The position numbers and the translations under genes were made by a program. Positions 9,042-18,407 of a DNA stretch of 42,823 nt are shown piece after piece (the first letter of the stretch is position 1; the number at the start of each line of letters is the position of its first letter). A model generated the notes under the pieces. It had not been told where the DNA came from. It did no database searches and saw nothing but the letters and a program-made list of their open reading frames with translations. This stretch comes from an uncultured Candidatus Berkelbacteria bacterium (GTDB lineage Bacteria > Patescibacteriota > UBA1384 > CAILIB01), in assembly GCA_903834195.1 (NCBI GenBank), contig CAILIB010000023.1, positions 1-42,823 on the forward strand, written 5' to 3'.

Positions 9042-9524
9042 TTGACTCACATTAACAGAAATACGGGCAGAGACGATGATGCCACCACTGTTCTCCGCGC
9101 AATCGGAGCAGCAGTCCTAGCGCTTCTACTCGGATATATGATCGTAGCGAATGTATACGGTCCGGCCAACCACTACCTCCAATCCCTATTCATTAACACC
9201 GACAAGGGAATGGAAAAGATACCAGTCATCATTTCAACTGGGGCATTCCTCTGGTTGATCCTCTCAATTGCAGTAACCATTCTTGGTAACTTCGTCGAAG
9301 ATCTTGAAGGAGCAGTCCTAGTACTTCTAGCCATGTCGTTCTGTTATGCCTATAAGGAACGAGGCTGTGAGATGGACCTCTACATCATCTTGATTTGGAC
9401 AACATGGTTCGCAGGAATCATGTCAAAAGTTCCAAAGTACAAGTGGCTCAGCTGGGCGATGCTAATCATGTTTCTTCCCCTCGAAGTATTTCCATCCCCG
9501 ATCACACACGTCACCTTACGTTGA
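9042..9524 (+). CDS. Hypothetical multi-pass membrane protein
   Basis: A 160-residue integral membrane protein I do not recognise. Four to five hydrophobic segments are visible, roughly residues 18-38, 60-84, 88-104, 110-127 and 133-149, with a charged N-terminus (NRNTGRDDD). It starts with TTG; the choice rests on the well-placed AAGGA at 9031-9035 and on the hydrophilic N-terminus. It has its own promoter and a strong terminator, so it is monocistronic and probably well expressed. Confidence 0.75.
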   Translation: MTHINRNTGRDDDATTVLRAIGAAVLALLLGYMIVANVYGPANHYLQSLFINTDKGMEKIPVIISTGAFLWLILSIAVTILGNFVEDLEGAVLVLLAMSFCYAYKERGCEMDLYIILIWTTWFAGIMSKVPKYKWLSWAMLIMFLPLEVFPSPITHVTLR

Positions 9525-9529
9525 CCCTC

Positions 9530-9567
9530 GCGACCGCATCCCACCCCTGGTGATGCGGTCGCTTTTT
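9530..9567 (+). terminator. Intrinsic terminator
   Basis: An 11-bp perfect stem (GCGACCGCATC, 9530-9540, with 9552-9562) is followed by TTTTT, directly downstream of the membrane protein gene. Confidence 0.95.
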
Positions 9568-9617
9568 AATAAAAATCTAATCTGGTTAACCACTTTAAAT
9601 CGATAATAAACATCTGG

Positions 9618-9623
9618 TATAGT
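9618..9623 (+). promoter_or_regulatory. -10 box of the alpha/beta hydrolase gene
   Basis: TATAGT ends nine bases before the ATG at 9633, so the mRNA leader would be only about 2-3 bases. The -35 region is AT-rich and weak (TTAAAT). Confidence 0.5.
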
Positions 9624-9632
9624 GTAATCAGA

Positions 9633-10442
9633 ATGAAATACACTATTCAGGAAGATACCGATCGATTCAACACGCCCATATACTATAAAGGGGAAAACGG
9701 ATCGAGCGTCCTACTCTTGCACGGATTCACCAGTACTCCGGTCGTTTTTGAGGAGCTCGCACAAGAGCTAAATCGTGCAGGATACACAGTATTTGCCCCT
9801 ATTCTTGCCGGTCACGGGACCACACCAGAAGACCTTGAGACCACGGGTTGGAAAGACTGGTTTCTATCCGCTCAAGAAGGCTATGAGCGATTAGAGATAG
9901 AATCTGACAACATCTTTGTCCTAGGTTTTTCTATTGGATGCAACCTCTCCTGTTTAATTGCAGCTGAACACAAAATCGCCGGTCTTATTTTGATTGGATT
10001 CCCTCGCTGGTTACAACATCAAACCGCAGCAAAACTGCTGACCTACCACCACCAAATACGTAAAATCCGTTTCTTCGAAAAGAAAAATAAGTTTGAAGAA
10101 AACGACACAATGTTCACCACAGATACTGCAGCCTATCGTAAGATACCTACAAAGGTGATGAGTCACATTTTTCTCCTGATGAGCAAAATAACAGACCGCT
10201 CACTCGTACAAATTCAAGCACCAGTACTTATCATGCAATCGGCAAACGATGGCCTCATTGCTGCACGTAGTGCCCATCATGCAATGAAGCTCATCCCAAG
10301 CACCCATAAACAACTTATCTGGGTAGACGAGCCACACAATCGACTTCACTTAGGAAAATCGAAGCACCAGATTTTATCCTACATCATGAGTTTCCTCGAG
10401 CGCTGGCACGAAGAACAAGAAGGTACGCGAAAAGCTAAATAA
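9633..10442 (+). CDS. Alpha/beta hydrolase, carboxylesterase/monoglyceride-lipase type
   Basis: Serine hydrolase of 269 residues acting on ester bonds, probably cytosolic (no signal peptide). The oxyanion strand LLLHGFTSTP, the nucleophile elbow GFSIG (GxSxG) near residue 110, the acid segment ANDGLI near 208 and the histidine segment in EPHNRLHL near 237 form the expected triad. The arrangement resembles Est30-type carboxylesterases, whose natural substrates are uncertain. The gene has a near-leaderless promoter and overlaps the convergent PaaK-like gene by 8 bases. Confidence 0.88.
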   Translation: MKYTIQEDTDRFNTPIYYKGENGSSVLLLHGFTSTPVVFEELAQELNRAGYTVFAPILAGHGTTPEDLETTGWKDWFLSAQEGYERLEIESDNIFVLGFSIGCNLSCLIAAEHKIAGLILIGFPRWLQHQTAAKLLTYHHQIRKIRFFEKKNKFEENDTMFTTDTAAYRKIPTKVMSHIFLLMSKITDRSLVQIQAPVLIMQSANDGLIAARSAHHAMKLIPSTHKQLIWVDEPHNRLHLGKSKHQILSYIMSFLERWHEEQEGTRKAK

Positions 10443-11988
10443 GCTTCGCTTTACCCTGACGGATTCTACTAAAGGGTCCTGTTTGATAGTCGTGCACTAG
10501 GACAAGCGGGTCAAGAATCGCCTTATTGATCGAATATGCATCCTTAAAATCAAAGTTGGTTTTCAGGAGGTATTCAAGTAAATGTTTATGGTATTCAACA
10601 GTAAGCTGATGAATCACCTCTTCAGATGTAGGCACACCTGGCTGCAGCTCGAGATGTACTACAAACCGTAGATCATACCCCGGTGACTGCGTAGCTAATT
10701 TAAATGAAGCAATTCGCCCATCGTGCGCAAAAAGATGCTGGATACTCTGTGGTGCAACCTTTGCCCCAAAGAAAGAAACAGCCCAATCGCGCCGATTCAA
10801 GAATACAATAAACGGCCACTCAAACACTTGCTTAGTCCAGCCAATATTCTTGAGTTCATGAGAAAGATCAACGCCGCACTCTTTACAGATTTGCATCATC
10901 TCTTTCCAAGTAATTACGCGACCAATATCTTTAATGTTATATCGAATTATTGGAATCTTTTCGCGTTGAGTAATCACAATATCACCACCGACTTCCTCAA
11001 CCCAAGAGTTAAGCGGATTTGCCTGGAAAATTGCCCCATGCCCCTCATGATTTCCTAAAATTTTATCTGACAACTCAGCATTCTTACGACAGAGATTTTT
11101 TATTAGAGTAGTGAGCGGAGTACCAATACCCGGATTCCCCATTTCAGTGCCACCGTAAAGATCAAAAATACGACTTATGTCTGTGTCTGGGTTAGGACTT
11201 ATTTTTTCTAAAAAGTAATCATGCAATGAGTTATCGATGAGCTCACCAAAACTTGTCATCTTAACATTGTAACTCTGCCAATCAATATTTCGTGCATCAC
11301 CAAGCTCGAGAATACTTTTAAACATTGATGGGTAACTTACAATAACCACCATGTCATAGTGGTGCCCAAGTTTCTCAATAACATCTATAACCCGTTCAGC
11401 ATCTGCACCTGGAGCACAATTAGTTACACGTGGATTATCCTTTGAGAGATCCTTCAAAACATGATCCCCAATAACTCCGCCCATCCACAGCCCCAGCGCC
11501 AGCGCATTAATATACAACACCTTCTTTTCTTGACCTTCTATATCCCAGAGGTACTCTAACAACCCTCGCATCGCCGCACTAATCGATGCAAACCCTTCCC
11601 GAGAATGTAAAAAGAAATATGGAATTCCACTACTTCCACTACTCGTGGTCATGGTTTGCATACCAGCAACAGAACCATCTTCACACAGATCCTCAAGCGG
11701 GTACGCCATTAAGTACGATGACTTATCCATAATCGGAACCCGTTCCACAAAATCAGCAAAGCTTTCTATTTTCTCTGGGTGTTCTACACCGCTTTGGGTA
11801 AGAAAGGTTTTATAGGCTGGAACAGTTCGAAGTGCATGGTGATATGTTGTCAACATTTCCTTTTCACGCTGTTTTTGCCAATACGCATCCTTCATATGCG
11901 TCATAAACCAAACAAGCCGAGTTGGACTTGCGGCAATAAATGCACGAATTGACTTTTGAGTCTTTGACATTCTACGAATGATTATCAA
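10435..11988 (-). CDS. Adenylate-forming ligase, PaaK/CapK-like
   Basis: A 517-residue member of the phenylacetate-CoA ligase (PaaK/CapK) branch of adenylate-forming enzymes, which activate a carboxylic acid as acyl-AMP. The P-loop-like motif TTSSGSSGIP (around residue 118), the YGGTEMG motif, the IIRYNIKDIGRV segment and a C-terminal RQGKAKL are the family landmarks. No CoA-specific or carrier-specific feature is visible, so the acceptor is unknown. It is the last gene of a three-gene operon after a ThiF-like and an MFS gene (17-base gap), suggesting it helps build a small molecule that is then exported. Confidence 0.85.
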   Translation of the reverse strand: MIIIRRMSKTQKSIRAFIAASPTRLVWFMTHMKDAYWQKQREKEMLTTYHHALRTVPAYKTFLTQSGVEHPEKIESFADFVERVPIMDKSSYLMAYPLEDLCEDGSVAGMQTMTTSSGSSGIPYFFLHSREGFASISAAMRGLLEYLWDIEGQEKKVLYINALALGLWMGGVIGDHVLKDLSKDNPRVTNCAPGADAERVIDVIEKLGHHYDMVVIVSYPSMFKSILELGDARNIDWQSYNVKMTSFGELIDNSLHDYFLEKISPNPDTDISRIFDLYGGTEMGNPGIGTPLTTLIKNLCRKNAELSDKILGNHEGHGAIFQANPLNSWVEEVGGDIVITQREKIPIIRYNIKDIGRVITWKEMMQICKECGVDLSHELKNIGWTKQVFEWPFIVFLNRRDWAVSFFGAKVAPQSIQHLFAHDGRIASFKLATQSPGYDLRFVVHLELQPGVPTSEEVIHQLTVEYHKHLLEYLLKTNFDFKDAYSINKAILDPLVLVHDYQTGPFSRIRQGKAKLI

Positions 11989-12005
11989 ACTTAATTGTAA
12001 GTATA

Positions 12006-13307
12006 CTACGCATGAGTACGAATCCAGAAGGCTGGAATAATTCCTAGAACTGATACTACAAGTAAAATCCCTAGCGCAAGCTGATAGTTATGAACCATGG
12101 GCGTAACAACGGCGATACTAATCAAACTAGCTAAATTCTGAATTGTATTGAGTATTCCTGACGCACTACCTGCATGCTGGACATCTGCAGAACCGAGAAT
12201 GGCAGAAAACAGCGTAGTCATCAAGAAACTAGATCCTGCACCTAGTAATATTACTGCTGGAAGAACTGTAACATAGTAGGAACTATCCGAACTAATCCCC
12301 TGTAACATACACATTCCCAAGAAAATCAGCACAGCACACATAAACCCTCCTACTCTCCAACTTCGTAGCGCACTTGCTGCAAAAGAAAAGATAATTGTAG
12401 AGAGAGAAACGGGTAAAACTGCGATTGCGGTTTGAATTGGACTATACCCTCGTACATCTTGCAAATAAAAACTAAGAATAATCGAGATCCCTATTACGCT
12501 CACCATTGTCGTAAAACTGATGAGATTTGCTGCAGAAAATGTGACGTTCTTAAACAGTGTTAGCGGCACAACTGGGTGTGTGGCAAGGGCTTCTAAATAC
12601 ATAAAAAGTACAAATAAAAGTATTCCTGGTACTACCCAGATCCACTGCGCAGCAGCAAGAGCGTACACAGTAGCACCTAAAGATGCGAGTAAAACCGCAG
12701 CATTAGGCATACTTCCAAGCGGTGTACGCTGTGGATCAATTCGTGGAACAACCTTCTGCACCGCTAAAATTCCCAAGACTACAAAGGGTACGTTTATAAG
12801 AAATATATAGTGCCACCCCGATACTCCAAAAACCATTTGACTTGCAAGCACACCTCCAATAACTGGTCCTACAATCATTCCAGCTGCAAACATACTCGAA
12901 GTGACTGCAAAAGCCTTTTCAGATCTCTCATGCCAGATCGTTCGAATAATGGCCATTGGCATTGTATACAGGATTGCTGTCCCCAAGCCTTGAACAGCAC
13001 GGAAAGCAATTAATAATGGAACAGAATTTATGAATCCGAGAGCTAGTGAAGCTGCACCAAACAACCCTAATCCGACAACGTACATCTTTTTTACGCCAAT
13101 CCGATCTCCAAGTCTTCCTATGAAGAGCAAGCTACATGTGAGCACAAGAATATACGCACTCGGTATCCATTGTAAAAGCGAAAGGCCAATGTGCAAATCC
13201 CGACTAATAGTAGGAAGTGCAACCGTTACAGAGGTCGAATCTATAGCACCTAAAAAATCAGCGACACCTAAACTTACGAGTAAGAGGACGCTATGCCAAC
13301 GTTTCAC
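12006..13307 (-). CDS. MFS drug/metabolite exporter, DHA2-like
   Basis: Major facilitator of 433 residues with about 12-14 hydrophobic segments. The N-terminal AIDSTSVTVALPTI resembles the D1 motif of DHA2 multidrug exporters, GRLGDRIGVKK is motif A, and GMIVGPVIGGVLA is motif C, the antiporter signature. These suggest proton-driven efflux across the inner membrane. It sits between the ThiF-like and PaaK-like genes (8- and 17-base gaps), so it may export their product. The substrate cannot be deduced. Confidence 0.88.
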   Translation of the reverse strand: MKRWHSVLLLVSLGVADFLGAIDSTSVTVALPTISRDLHIGLSLLQWIPSAYILVLTCSLLFIGRLGDRIGVKKMYVVGLGLFGAASLALGFINSVPLLIAFRAVQGLGTAILYTMPMAIIRTIWHERSEKAFAVTSSMFAAGMIVGPVIGGVLASQMVFGVSGWHYIFLINVPFVVLGILAVQKVVPRIDPQRTPLGSMPNAAVLLASLGATVYALAAAQWIWVVPGILLFVLFMYLEALATHPVVPLTLFKNVTFSAANLISFTTMVSVIGISIILSFYLQDVRGYSPIQTAIAVLPVSLSTIIFSFAASALRSWRVGGFMCAVLIFLGMCMLQGISSDSSYYVTVLPAVILLGAGSSFLMTTLFSAILGSADVQHAGSASGILNTIQNLASLISIAVVTPMVHNYQLALGILLVVSVLGIIPAFWIRTHA

Positions 13308-13315
13308 TATATGTA

Positions 13316-14125
13316 CTAATTACCTGGGGTAAGCATTTCATTCGGATCAAAACTTACAAACTCTGGCGCAACTTTAACTGGCAAACCAAGCGCAATCCGC
13401 TTCATTGCAACAACAGCAAGTGCAGCAACAATATACGCTGCAGAAACTGGTTGAGGAAACTTGGCAATCTTACCTTCTACAAACTGCATTGTAACTGCTT
13501 GTGCATAGGGTGGCATAAATTGTAAGTAGTGCTCTACAATTCGACCCAACACTTCTTCAGGTGAAATTTGCTCCAATGGAGTTTCACTCGTATATCCAAG
13601 CAACTCTTCATATGTTGCCGATTCACCTGAAAATATGTGAAGAAGTGCACCCCAGCCAATATCTGAAGGTTGAATAATATACTTGTTTGCAGATCGAGCC
13701 ACCCGATGAAGTGCAATCTCAACAATTGATGCCTCAGGATCGATAGCATCAATAATAATGTCCGCCTTACTCACAAAGTCCCCAACATTTTCGACATCAA
13801 GAAAGATTGAATGAGTTTCAATTTGAGCATGTGGATTAATATGACGCATGCGCTCTGCCAAAGCATCCACCTTAAATTTTCCAACGTCACTAGCCCCGTA
13901 GCCCTGTCGATTGATATTTGATAACTCAACAGTGTCACCATCTACGAGTACAAAATTATCAAAACCTATACGTACGGCTGAAATTGCTATGAGTGAGCCA
14001 ACACCACAACCTGCAATAAGAATTCGCTTATTTCGAAGCATTTGCTGCTCATCTGTAGTAAGTAATCCTTCATGTCGAGAATGGGTATGCTGAAGAAAAT
14101 CTAAATGCTCTTGAGAATAAGTCAT
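13316..14125 (-). CDS. ThiF/MoeB/HesA-family E1-like adenylyltransferase
   Basis: A 269-residue E1-like enzyme that adenylates a peptide or protein C-terminus. The Rossmann loop AGCGVGS is at residues 38-44, the Asp after strand 2 in VDGDTVE, the arginine-finger motif NINRQ at 71-75, and the DAIDP segment near 126-130. The only cysteine is Cys40 in the nucleotide loop: both the zinc CxxC pairs of MoeB/ThiF and any catalytic cysteine are missing, so it probably stops at adenylation or hands on non-covalently. First gene of an operon with an exporter and a ligase. No ubiquitin-like or precursor-peptide gene is seen upstream. Confidence 0.85.
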   Translation of the reverse strand: MTYSQEHLDFLQHTHSRHEGLLTTDEQQMLRNKRILIAGCGVGSLIAISAVRIGFDNFVLVDGDTVELSNINRQGYGASDVGKFKVDALAERMRHINPHAQIETHSIFLDVENVGDFVSKADIIIDAIDPEASIVEIALHRVARSANKYIIQPSDIGWGALLHIFSGESATYEELLGYTSETPLEQISPEEVLGRIVEHYLQFMPPYAQAVTMQFVEGKIAKFPQPVSAAYIVAALAVVAMKRIALGLPVKVAPEFVSFDPNEMLTPGN

Positions 14126-14239
14126 ACGGTAAAAAGGCTTTATAAAAATAAATCCGGATTTGGAGGCTAATTAAACTATACTACTATTAGGTTGCCTAAG
14201 AAAACCTGATACAATATTTAGTATACAACTGGAGAGGCA

Positions 14240-16444
14240 ATGATCGAGGTTATAAACTTAATTCTGATCGCACTTGTTATATCTTTTACCGCATACTTGG
14301 GTATAAAGGTATACATGTCCAAGTCTGACCGAGAGGTTAACCGTGTTTTTGGGCTCCTCTGCATCGTCTTCAACTCTTGGATCATTGTAGATCACTTTCT
14401 CTATACAGATTATCTCACTTCATCGCAAACGTTCCTGAATCGACTCGATTTAGCCATCGTCTCAATAGGAGTAATACTATTGATTCGTTTCGTAAGAATA
14501 TTTCCTAAAGAGATCTTTCCCTTACCACGATGGTTGATTACCCTTGCCGATTATTACTTTGTCGTTCTTAGCATAGTTACTCTGGGAACTCCATTCATCG
14601 TTGAAAGTGCATACCAGCAATCGTACGGCTCTAATTTTAACCAGGGGCCGCTTTTTTATGTGTATATTGCATCGGTGAGTTTACTTGCTCTGTACGTCAT
14701 TGCAATACTCATTCTTAAGAATGTTATGCTTCGGGGGAAACTACGCACACAAAACCGTTTAGTATCCTATGGAATTGCAATAGTTGTAGTTGCCAATCTT
14801 GTTCTCAATGCCCTTCTTCCTCTCACTACCGGAACGTTCGCATATTCTCGTTTTGGAACCTCATCAATTGTTTTCTTCGTATTCCTTACCACCTACGCAA
14901 TCGTAACTACACACCTATTCGATATACGTGTTTTTATACGTCGTACAATTGTATATTCAACACTTCTTTTAGTTGTATTCGTAAGCTACTCATTGATCGT
15001 ATTCTTAGCAACTTCACTCTTTCAATCAGGTGTTGAAGGAACATTTGACTACCGAACCTTCATAGCAAGCATGATAGCTGCACTAGTTGTAAGTGTTAGT
15101 TATGACCCTCTTCGACGATGGCTCCAAGACCGAACCGACAAGTGGCTCTTCAAAAAAGAATTCGAACAGCAAGCTGTAATCAGTGGCCTCGGTAAACACC
15201 TCAACGACGTTATCGCCATGGACGAAGCCCTGGAAATCGTGATGCAGACCATTAGTCATGTACTTCACTTACATCACGCTGTCACCTACGTATTCCAACC
15301 AGCAGAAAATAGCGGCATCGCTGTTAAACGGGTTAAACAAACCGGGTACAGCAACACTGCAAACCTGATTTTGGATGATAAAGACTTCACCCTCAGCTAC
15401 TTCAGTCAGAACGGTCAGACCCTCCTCACCCAGGATCTCGCCATGGACGTAGAGCGCGAGAAGATCCTTTTTGAGCGAAATAAGAACAAACAAGACGGCC
15501 AGTTAGTTCGAGAACATGCAATTAAGCAGGCTGTTTTACGCAAACTAGAACAGCTCGATGTTGCCGTAGCAGTTCCTCTCCAATTAAATAACCAACCGAT
15601 TGGTCTTATTTTCCTTTCTGAAAAGCTCAACGGCGAAGGATACCATCAGCAAGATCTCGCCCTTCTAGAACTCGTTGGTGCACAGGCAATTTCTTCGATT
15701 CAAAAGGCGAAGCTCTACGAAGGTGATCAGATGAAGAGCGAGTTCGTTTCAATTGCTTCACACGAACTTCTTACTCCTGTTTCTGCCATTGAAGGCTACC
15801 TCTCAATGATTCTTGAAGAGCACATTGGAAAGGTGGATCCTCAAGCAGAAGAATATCTTACTAAGGTGTACTCTTCAGCTAAACGTCTTTCTGCCCTGAT
15901 TAAGGACCTTCTCTCTGTATCTCGTATTGAGTCAGGCAAGATGAAAGTTGTACAACAGCAGCTTGATATTGATAAAGCAATCAAGGAAACCCTTGATCAA
16001 CTTCATTTCATTGCCGAGAATAAGAAATTGGAACTTATTTATCACCAGCCATACCAAGCTCTTCCCCCTGTTTGGGCAGATCCTGATCGTACTGCTCAAA
16101 TCCTGGTTAACCTGGTTTCGAATGCAATTAAGTACACCCCAAGCGGATCTGTAACTATTACTCCTAAACTTGACCCTCACACAGGCATGGTAAGCATCTC
16201 AGTAGCCGATACAGGCCTTGGGATGAGTAAAGTGGCAATTCAGCACCTCTTCAACAAGTTCTACCGTGTAGATACCCCAGAAACAGCCGGAATCCTTGGA
16301 ACAGGACTTGGACTATACATCACCAAGTCTCTGGTTGAGAAAATGGGTGGCACTATTACGGTTAAGAGTACTGAAGGAAAAGGAAGTAATTTCACCTTCA
16401 CACTCCCCCTCTTTAAGATTGAAACCTCACTTCCATCGGCATAG
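14240..16444 (+). CDS. Membrane sensor histidine kinase (7TM-like, GAF, HisKA, HATPase)
   Basis: A 734-residue sensor. The first 290 residues hold about seven to eight membrane helices, similar to the histidine-kinase 7TM input domain. Residues about 315-490 look like a GAF domain (LDVAVAVPLQLNNQPIGLIFL). The H box ASHELLTPVSAIEGY has the phosphorylated His508. The N box (LVNLVSNAIKYTP, near 624), G1 (ADTGLGM) and G2 (GTGLGLYI) are intact, so it should be an active kinase. A GGAGAGG ribosome site precedes the ATG. A receiver gene follows 65 bases later, and the pair faces the pilus operon, so a link to pilus control is possible but unproven. Confidence 0.93.
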   Translation: MIEVINLILIALVISFTAYLGIKVYMSKSDREVNRVFGLLCIVFNSWIIVDHFLYTDYLTSSQTFLNRLDLAIVSIGVILLIRFVRIFPKEIFPLPRWLITLADYYFVVLSIVTLGTPFIVESAYQQSYGSNFNQGPLFYVYIASVSLLALYVIAILILKNVMLRGKLRTQNRLVSYGIAIVVVANLVLNALLPLTTGTFAYSRFGTSSIVFFVFLTTYAIVTTHLFDIRVFIRRTIVYSTLLLVVFVSYSLIVFLATSLFQSGVEGTFDYRTFIASMIAALVVSVSYDPLRRWLQDRTDKWLFKKEFEQQAVISGLGKHLNDVIAMDEALEIVMQTISHVLHLHHAVTYVFQPAENSGIAVKRVKQTGYSNTANLILDDKDFTLSYFSQNGQTLLTQDLAMDVEREKILFERNKNKQDGQLVREHAIKQAVLRKLEQLDVAVAVPLQLNNQPIGLIFLSEKLNGEGYHQQDLALLELVGAQAISSIQKAKLYEGDQMKSEFVSIASHELLTPVSAIEGYLSMILEEHIGKVDPQAEEYLTKVYSSAKRLSALIKDLLSVSRIESGKMKVVQQQLDIDKAIKETLDQLHFIAENKKLELIYHQPYQALPPVWADPDRTAQILVNLVSNAIKYTPSGSVTITPKLDPHTGMVSISVADTGLGMSKVAIQHLFNKFYRVDTPETAGILGTGLGLYITKSLVEKMGGTITVKSTEGKGSNFTFTLPLFKIETSLPSA

Positions 16445-16509
16445 TATGTACGCTTTGGTTGCGTAATAGGAAAATGCATCTTACAATAAGGTCAAACTAA
16501 TACAGGAGT

Positions 16510-16965
16510 ATGGCATACGAAGGAACAACAATTCTCTTGGCAGAAGATGACATCATCTTAGCTGAACTGTACACAGAGCGATTAAAACAAGAAGGTTTTA
16601 CCGTCGTTCACGCATCTAATGGTGAAGACGCGTTACGTTATGTTGGTGAGTACTCACCATCTTTGATTATTCTCGATATCATGATGCCACGCATGAACGG
16701 TTTAGACGTTCTGAAGGCAATCAAGGAAAACCCTGAAACTAACCACATTCCAGTAATTATCGTTACTGCCCTGGTTCAGGAAATTGAGAAGATCAACAAG
16801 ATTATGAACCCTGCCGACGCATATATTGTGAAGTCAGAAGTTCTCCCAGGAGAGATAATTGAAGAAGTAAAGAAGCGATTGAATACAGAGGTACCCGCAG
16901 CCGCAGCCGCACCTAGTGCACCAACTCCTCCCACTCCACTTCCCCCAACTGAACCATTGATCTAG
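16510..16965 (+). CDS. Single-domain response regulator (CheY-like)
   Basis: Receiver domain of about 120 residues plus a Pro/Ala-rich tail. The acidic pair is in LLAEDD, the phospho-acceptor Asp in LIILDIMMPRMNG, the Thr in IIVTA, and the Lys in YIVKSE (Lys-Ser replaces the usual Lys-Pro). There is no DNA-binding output domain, so it must act through protein contacts. It is the probable partner of the kinase just upstream. An AGGAG sits only one base before the ATG. Confidence 0.93.
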   Translation: MAYEGTTILLAEDDIILAELYTERLKQEGFTVVHASNGEDALRYVGEYSPSLIILDIMMPRMNGLDVLKAIKENPETNHIPVIIVTALVQEIEKINKIMNPADAYIVKSEVLPGEIIEEVKKRLNTEVPAAAAAPSAPTPPTPLPPTEPLI

Positions 16966-16972
16966 CAGACAA

Positions 16973-16998
16973 GAAAACCGCCCGAAGGGGCGGTTTTC
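16973..16998. terminator. Bidirectional terminator
   Basis: Stem GAAAACCGCCC (16973-16983) with 16988-16998 and a short loop; T-runs are present on both strands. It ends the kinase/receiver unit (plus) and the pilus operon (minus). Confidence 0.93.
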
Positions 16999-17001
16999 AG
17001 T

Positions 17002-17295
17002 TTAGTTGAACGGGTTAGGTTTACCGATATCACCCGGATTAACGGTTATAACTGGACCTTGTCGCGAATGGTCCTGGTGTAGTTTAAGCTTAGCTTGATC
17101 TGGAGTTGGCACTGGAGTAGCAACCACTACAGTCTCAATTGTTGTATCCTGACTAATACTGACGAACCGATATCCAGTTGCTAAAAGGGCTAATACAATA
17201 ACACCCAACACACCAGCATCTAGTGTGCTGAAAATAGCTTTCGATGTTCGTTTGACTACCTTTTGTTTAGGAGTACCCTGAGCTTCTTGTGTCAT
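17002..17295 (-). CDS. PilP-like small membrane protein of the type IV pilus operon
   Basis: 97 residues with one membrane helix (about 28-46), a Thr/Pro-rich linker, and a C-terminus ending DIGKPNPFN. The 'GxxNPF' tail after a short periplasmic stretch resembles truncated PilP-like proteins, which link the inner-membrane PilN/PilO platform to outer parts. Sequence support is thin and rests mainly on position as last gene after pilO (9-base gap). It could instead be an unrelated pilus accessory protein. Confidence 0.6.
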   Translation of the reverse strand: MTQEAQGTPKQKVVKRTSKAIFSTLDAGVLGVIVLALLATGYRFVSISQDTTIETVVVATPVPTPDQAKLKLHQDHSRQGPVITVNPGDIGKPNPFN

Positions 17296-17304
17296 ATGAA
17301 TTTC

Positions 17305-17868
17305 TTACTTTCCACCAGGTAGATAGTAGGCACTTGCAGTAATATCAGCACTGAGCACTGTACCTTTTCCAGATGGCTCTGTGATCGCCAATGTATCAAC
17401 TTGAATAAAGCGGTTTAGAGCTGTTAAGCCAACCACGGTTTGCTGAATAGCTGCGTATGTTCCACTAATACTCAAGCTGAGAGACAATTTCTTAACTGCA
17501 GTACTTGTTGCAGGAGCTGTTCCTGCCACTGGAGCAGTTGTTGGTAACGGATCGCCACCACCTGAAAATCCAAGTGTCAAAATTTGGACATTATTTTGTC
17601 TACACAATGCCTCAACTTGAACAGAAAGATCATACTGATGATCATCTCGAGGAAGAAGCGCAAGGACAAGATCACTATTTTGAGTAACGGTTGGTGTAGG
17701 AGTTGCTTTAACCACCGGCTTTGTACTCGTAGAAGTGAGTGAATCAAGCGTATGGAGCTTCAAGGTTACAGTAGCGAATGCAGGCAAAATCACCACCCAG
17801 ACACCAACAATAAATGTGAGTGTAAAAGCAGAAGTCACTATAAGTGGAGTTGAGTAAGTATACTTCAT
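17305..17868 (-). CDS. pilO: Type IV pilus inner-membrane platform protein PilO
   Basis: 187 residues: one membrane helix near residues 9-32, a Thr/Pro linker, then a periplasmic domain of ferredoxin-like character (LSLSISGTYAAIQQTVVGLTALNRFIQVDTL), which is the PilO hallmark. PilO pairs with PilN to form the alignment complex around the pilus motor. The ATG overlaps the pilN stop (ATGA), indicating coupled translation. Confidence 0.85.
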   Translation of the reverse strand: MKYTYSTPLIVTSAFTLTFIVGVWVVILPAFATVTLKLHTLDSLTSTSTKPVVKATPTPTVTQNSDLVLALLPRDDHQYDLSVQVEALCRQNNVQILTLGFSGGGDPLPTTAPVAGTAPATSTAVKKLSLSLSISGTYAAIQQTVVGLTALNRFIQVDTLAITEPSGKGTVLSADITASAYYLPGGK

Positions 17869-18407
17869 GGGTAGGCCAATTTTCCTCGAGGTACAACTGC
17901 ACTTACTACAAAGGTAACCACACCTGTTGTTGGTAAGTAACTATACGCATCTACCTTCGGAGTTGTAAGCGTACTATTCTGTTGAATTGATTCAACAAAA
18001 GCTGCAAAACTTACGTTTGAAGGTGCTGTTCCTGCTAATTTTAAGGTAACTCCACTCGTGGTAGTTGCGTACGAATACGATGTCAACTTCACCTCTTGAG
18101 GTGTAAGTGTACTTACTAAATTAAATGCGGTGAGCCACTGGATATCAGTGGTTGAGAGTGTATTTAACTGCGATACACGTGCCACTGTATCCGAATCTGT
18201 GACAGGCGTTGATACAACTTGAGTAACTGCCTTGGTTTCAGTCGCAGTAACCTGATTAGTAAGTGCTGATACCTCTTGATTACCAACAACTAACAACCCT
18301 GCAACCATCCCGATTGCCACAACCACGGCAGAGACCACACCAGTAATGATGCGCTGCTGACTCTCGTGAGTAAGTACCGAATCTGGAATGAAGTTAATCT
18401 GTTTCAT
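17865..18407 (-). CDS. pilN: Type IV pilus assembly protein PilN
   Basis: About 180 residues. The cytoplasmic N-terminus MKQINFIPDS is the PilN motif that docks on PilM, followed by one membrane helix (about 23-42) and a periplasmic domain. I chose the ATG at 18407 because it overlaps the pilM stop as ATGA and because the family N-terminus starts there; the frame is open upstream to 18437. PilN works with PilO and PilM in the inner-membrane platform. Confidence 0.9.
   Translation of the reverse strand: MKQINFIPDSVLTHESQQRIITGVVSAVVVAIGMVAGLLVVGNQEVSALTNQVTATETKAVTQVVSTPVTDSDTVARVSQLNTLSTTDIQWLTAFNLVSTLTPQEVKLTSYSYATTTSGVTLKLAGTAPSNVSFAAFVESIQQNSTLTTPKVDAYSYLPTTGVVTFVVSAVVPRGKLAYP

Noticed and set aside
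14126-14239. Microcin C-like precursor peptide gene upstream of the ThiF-like gene
   Set aside because: The minus strand of this gap contains no ATG start, so no short leader peptide can be supported.
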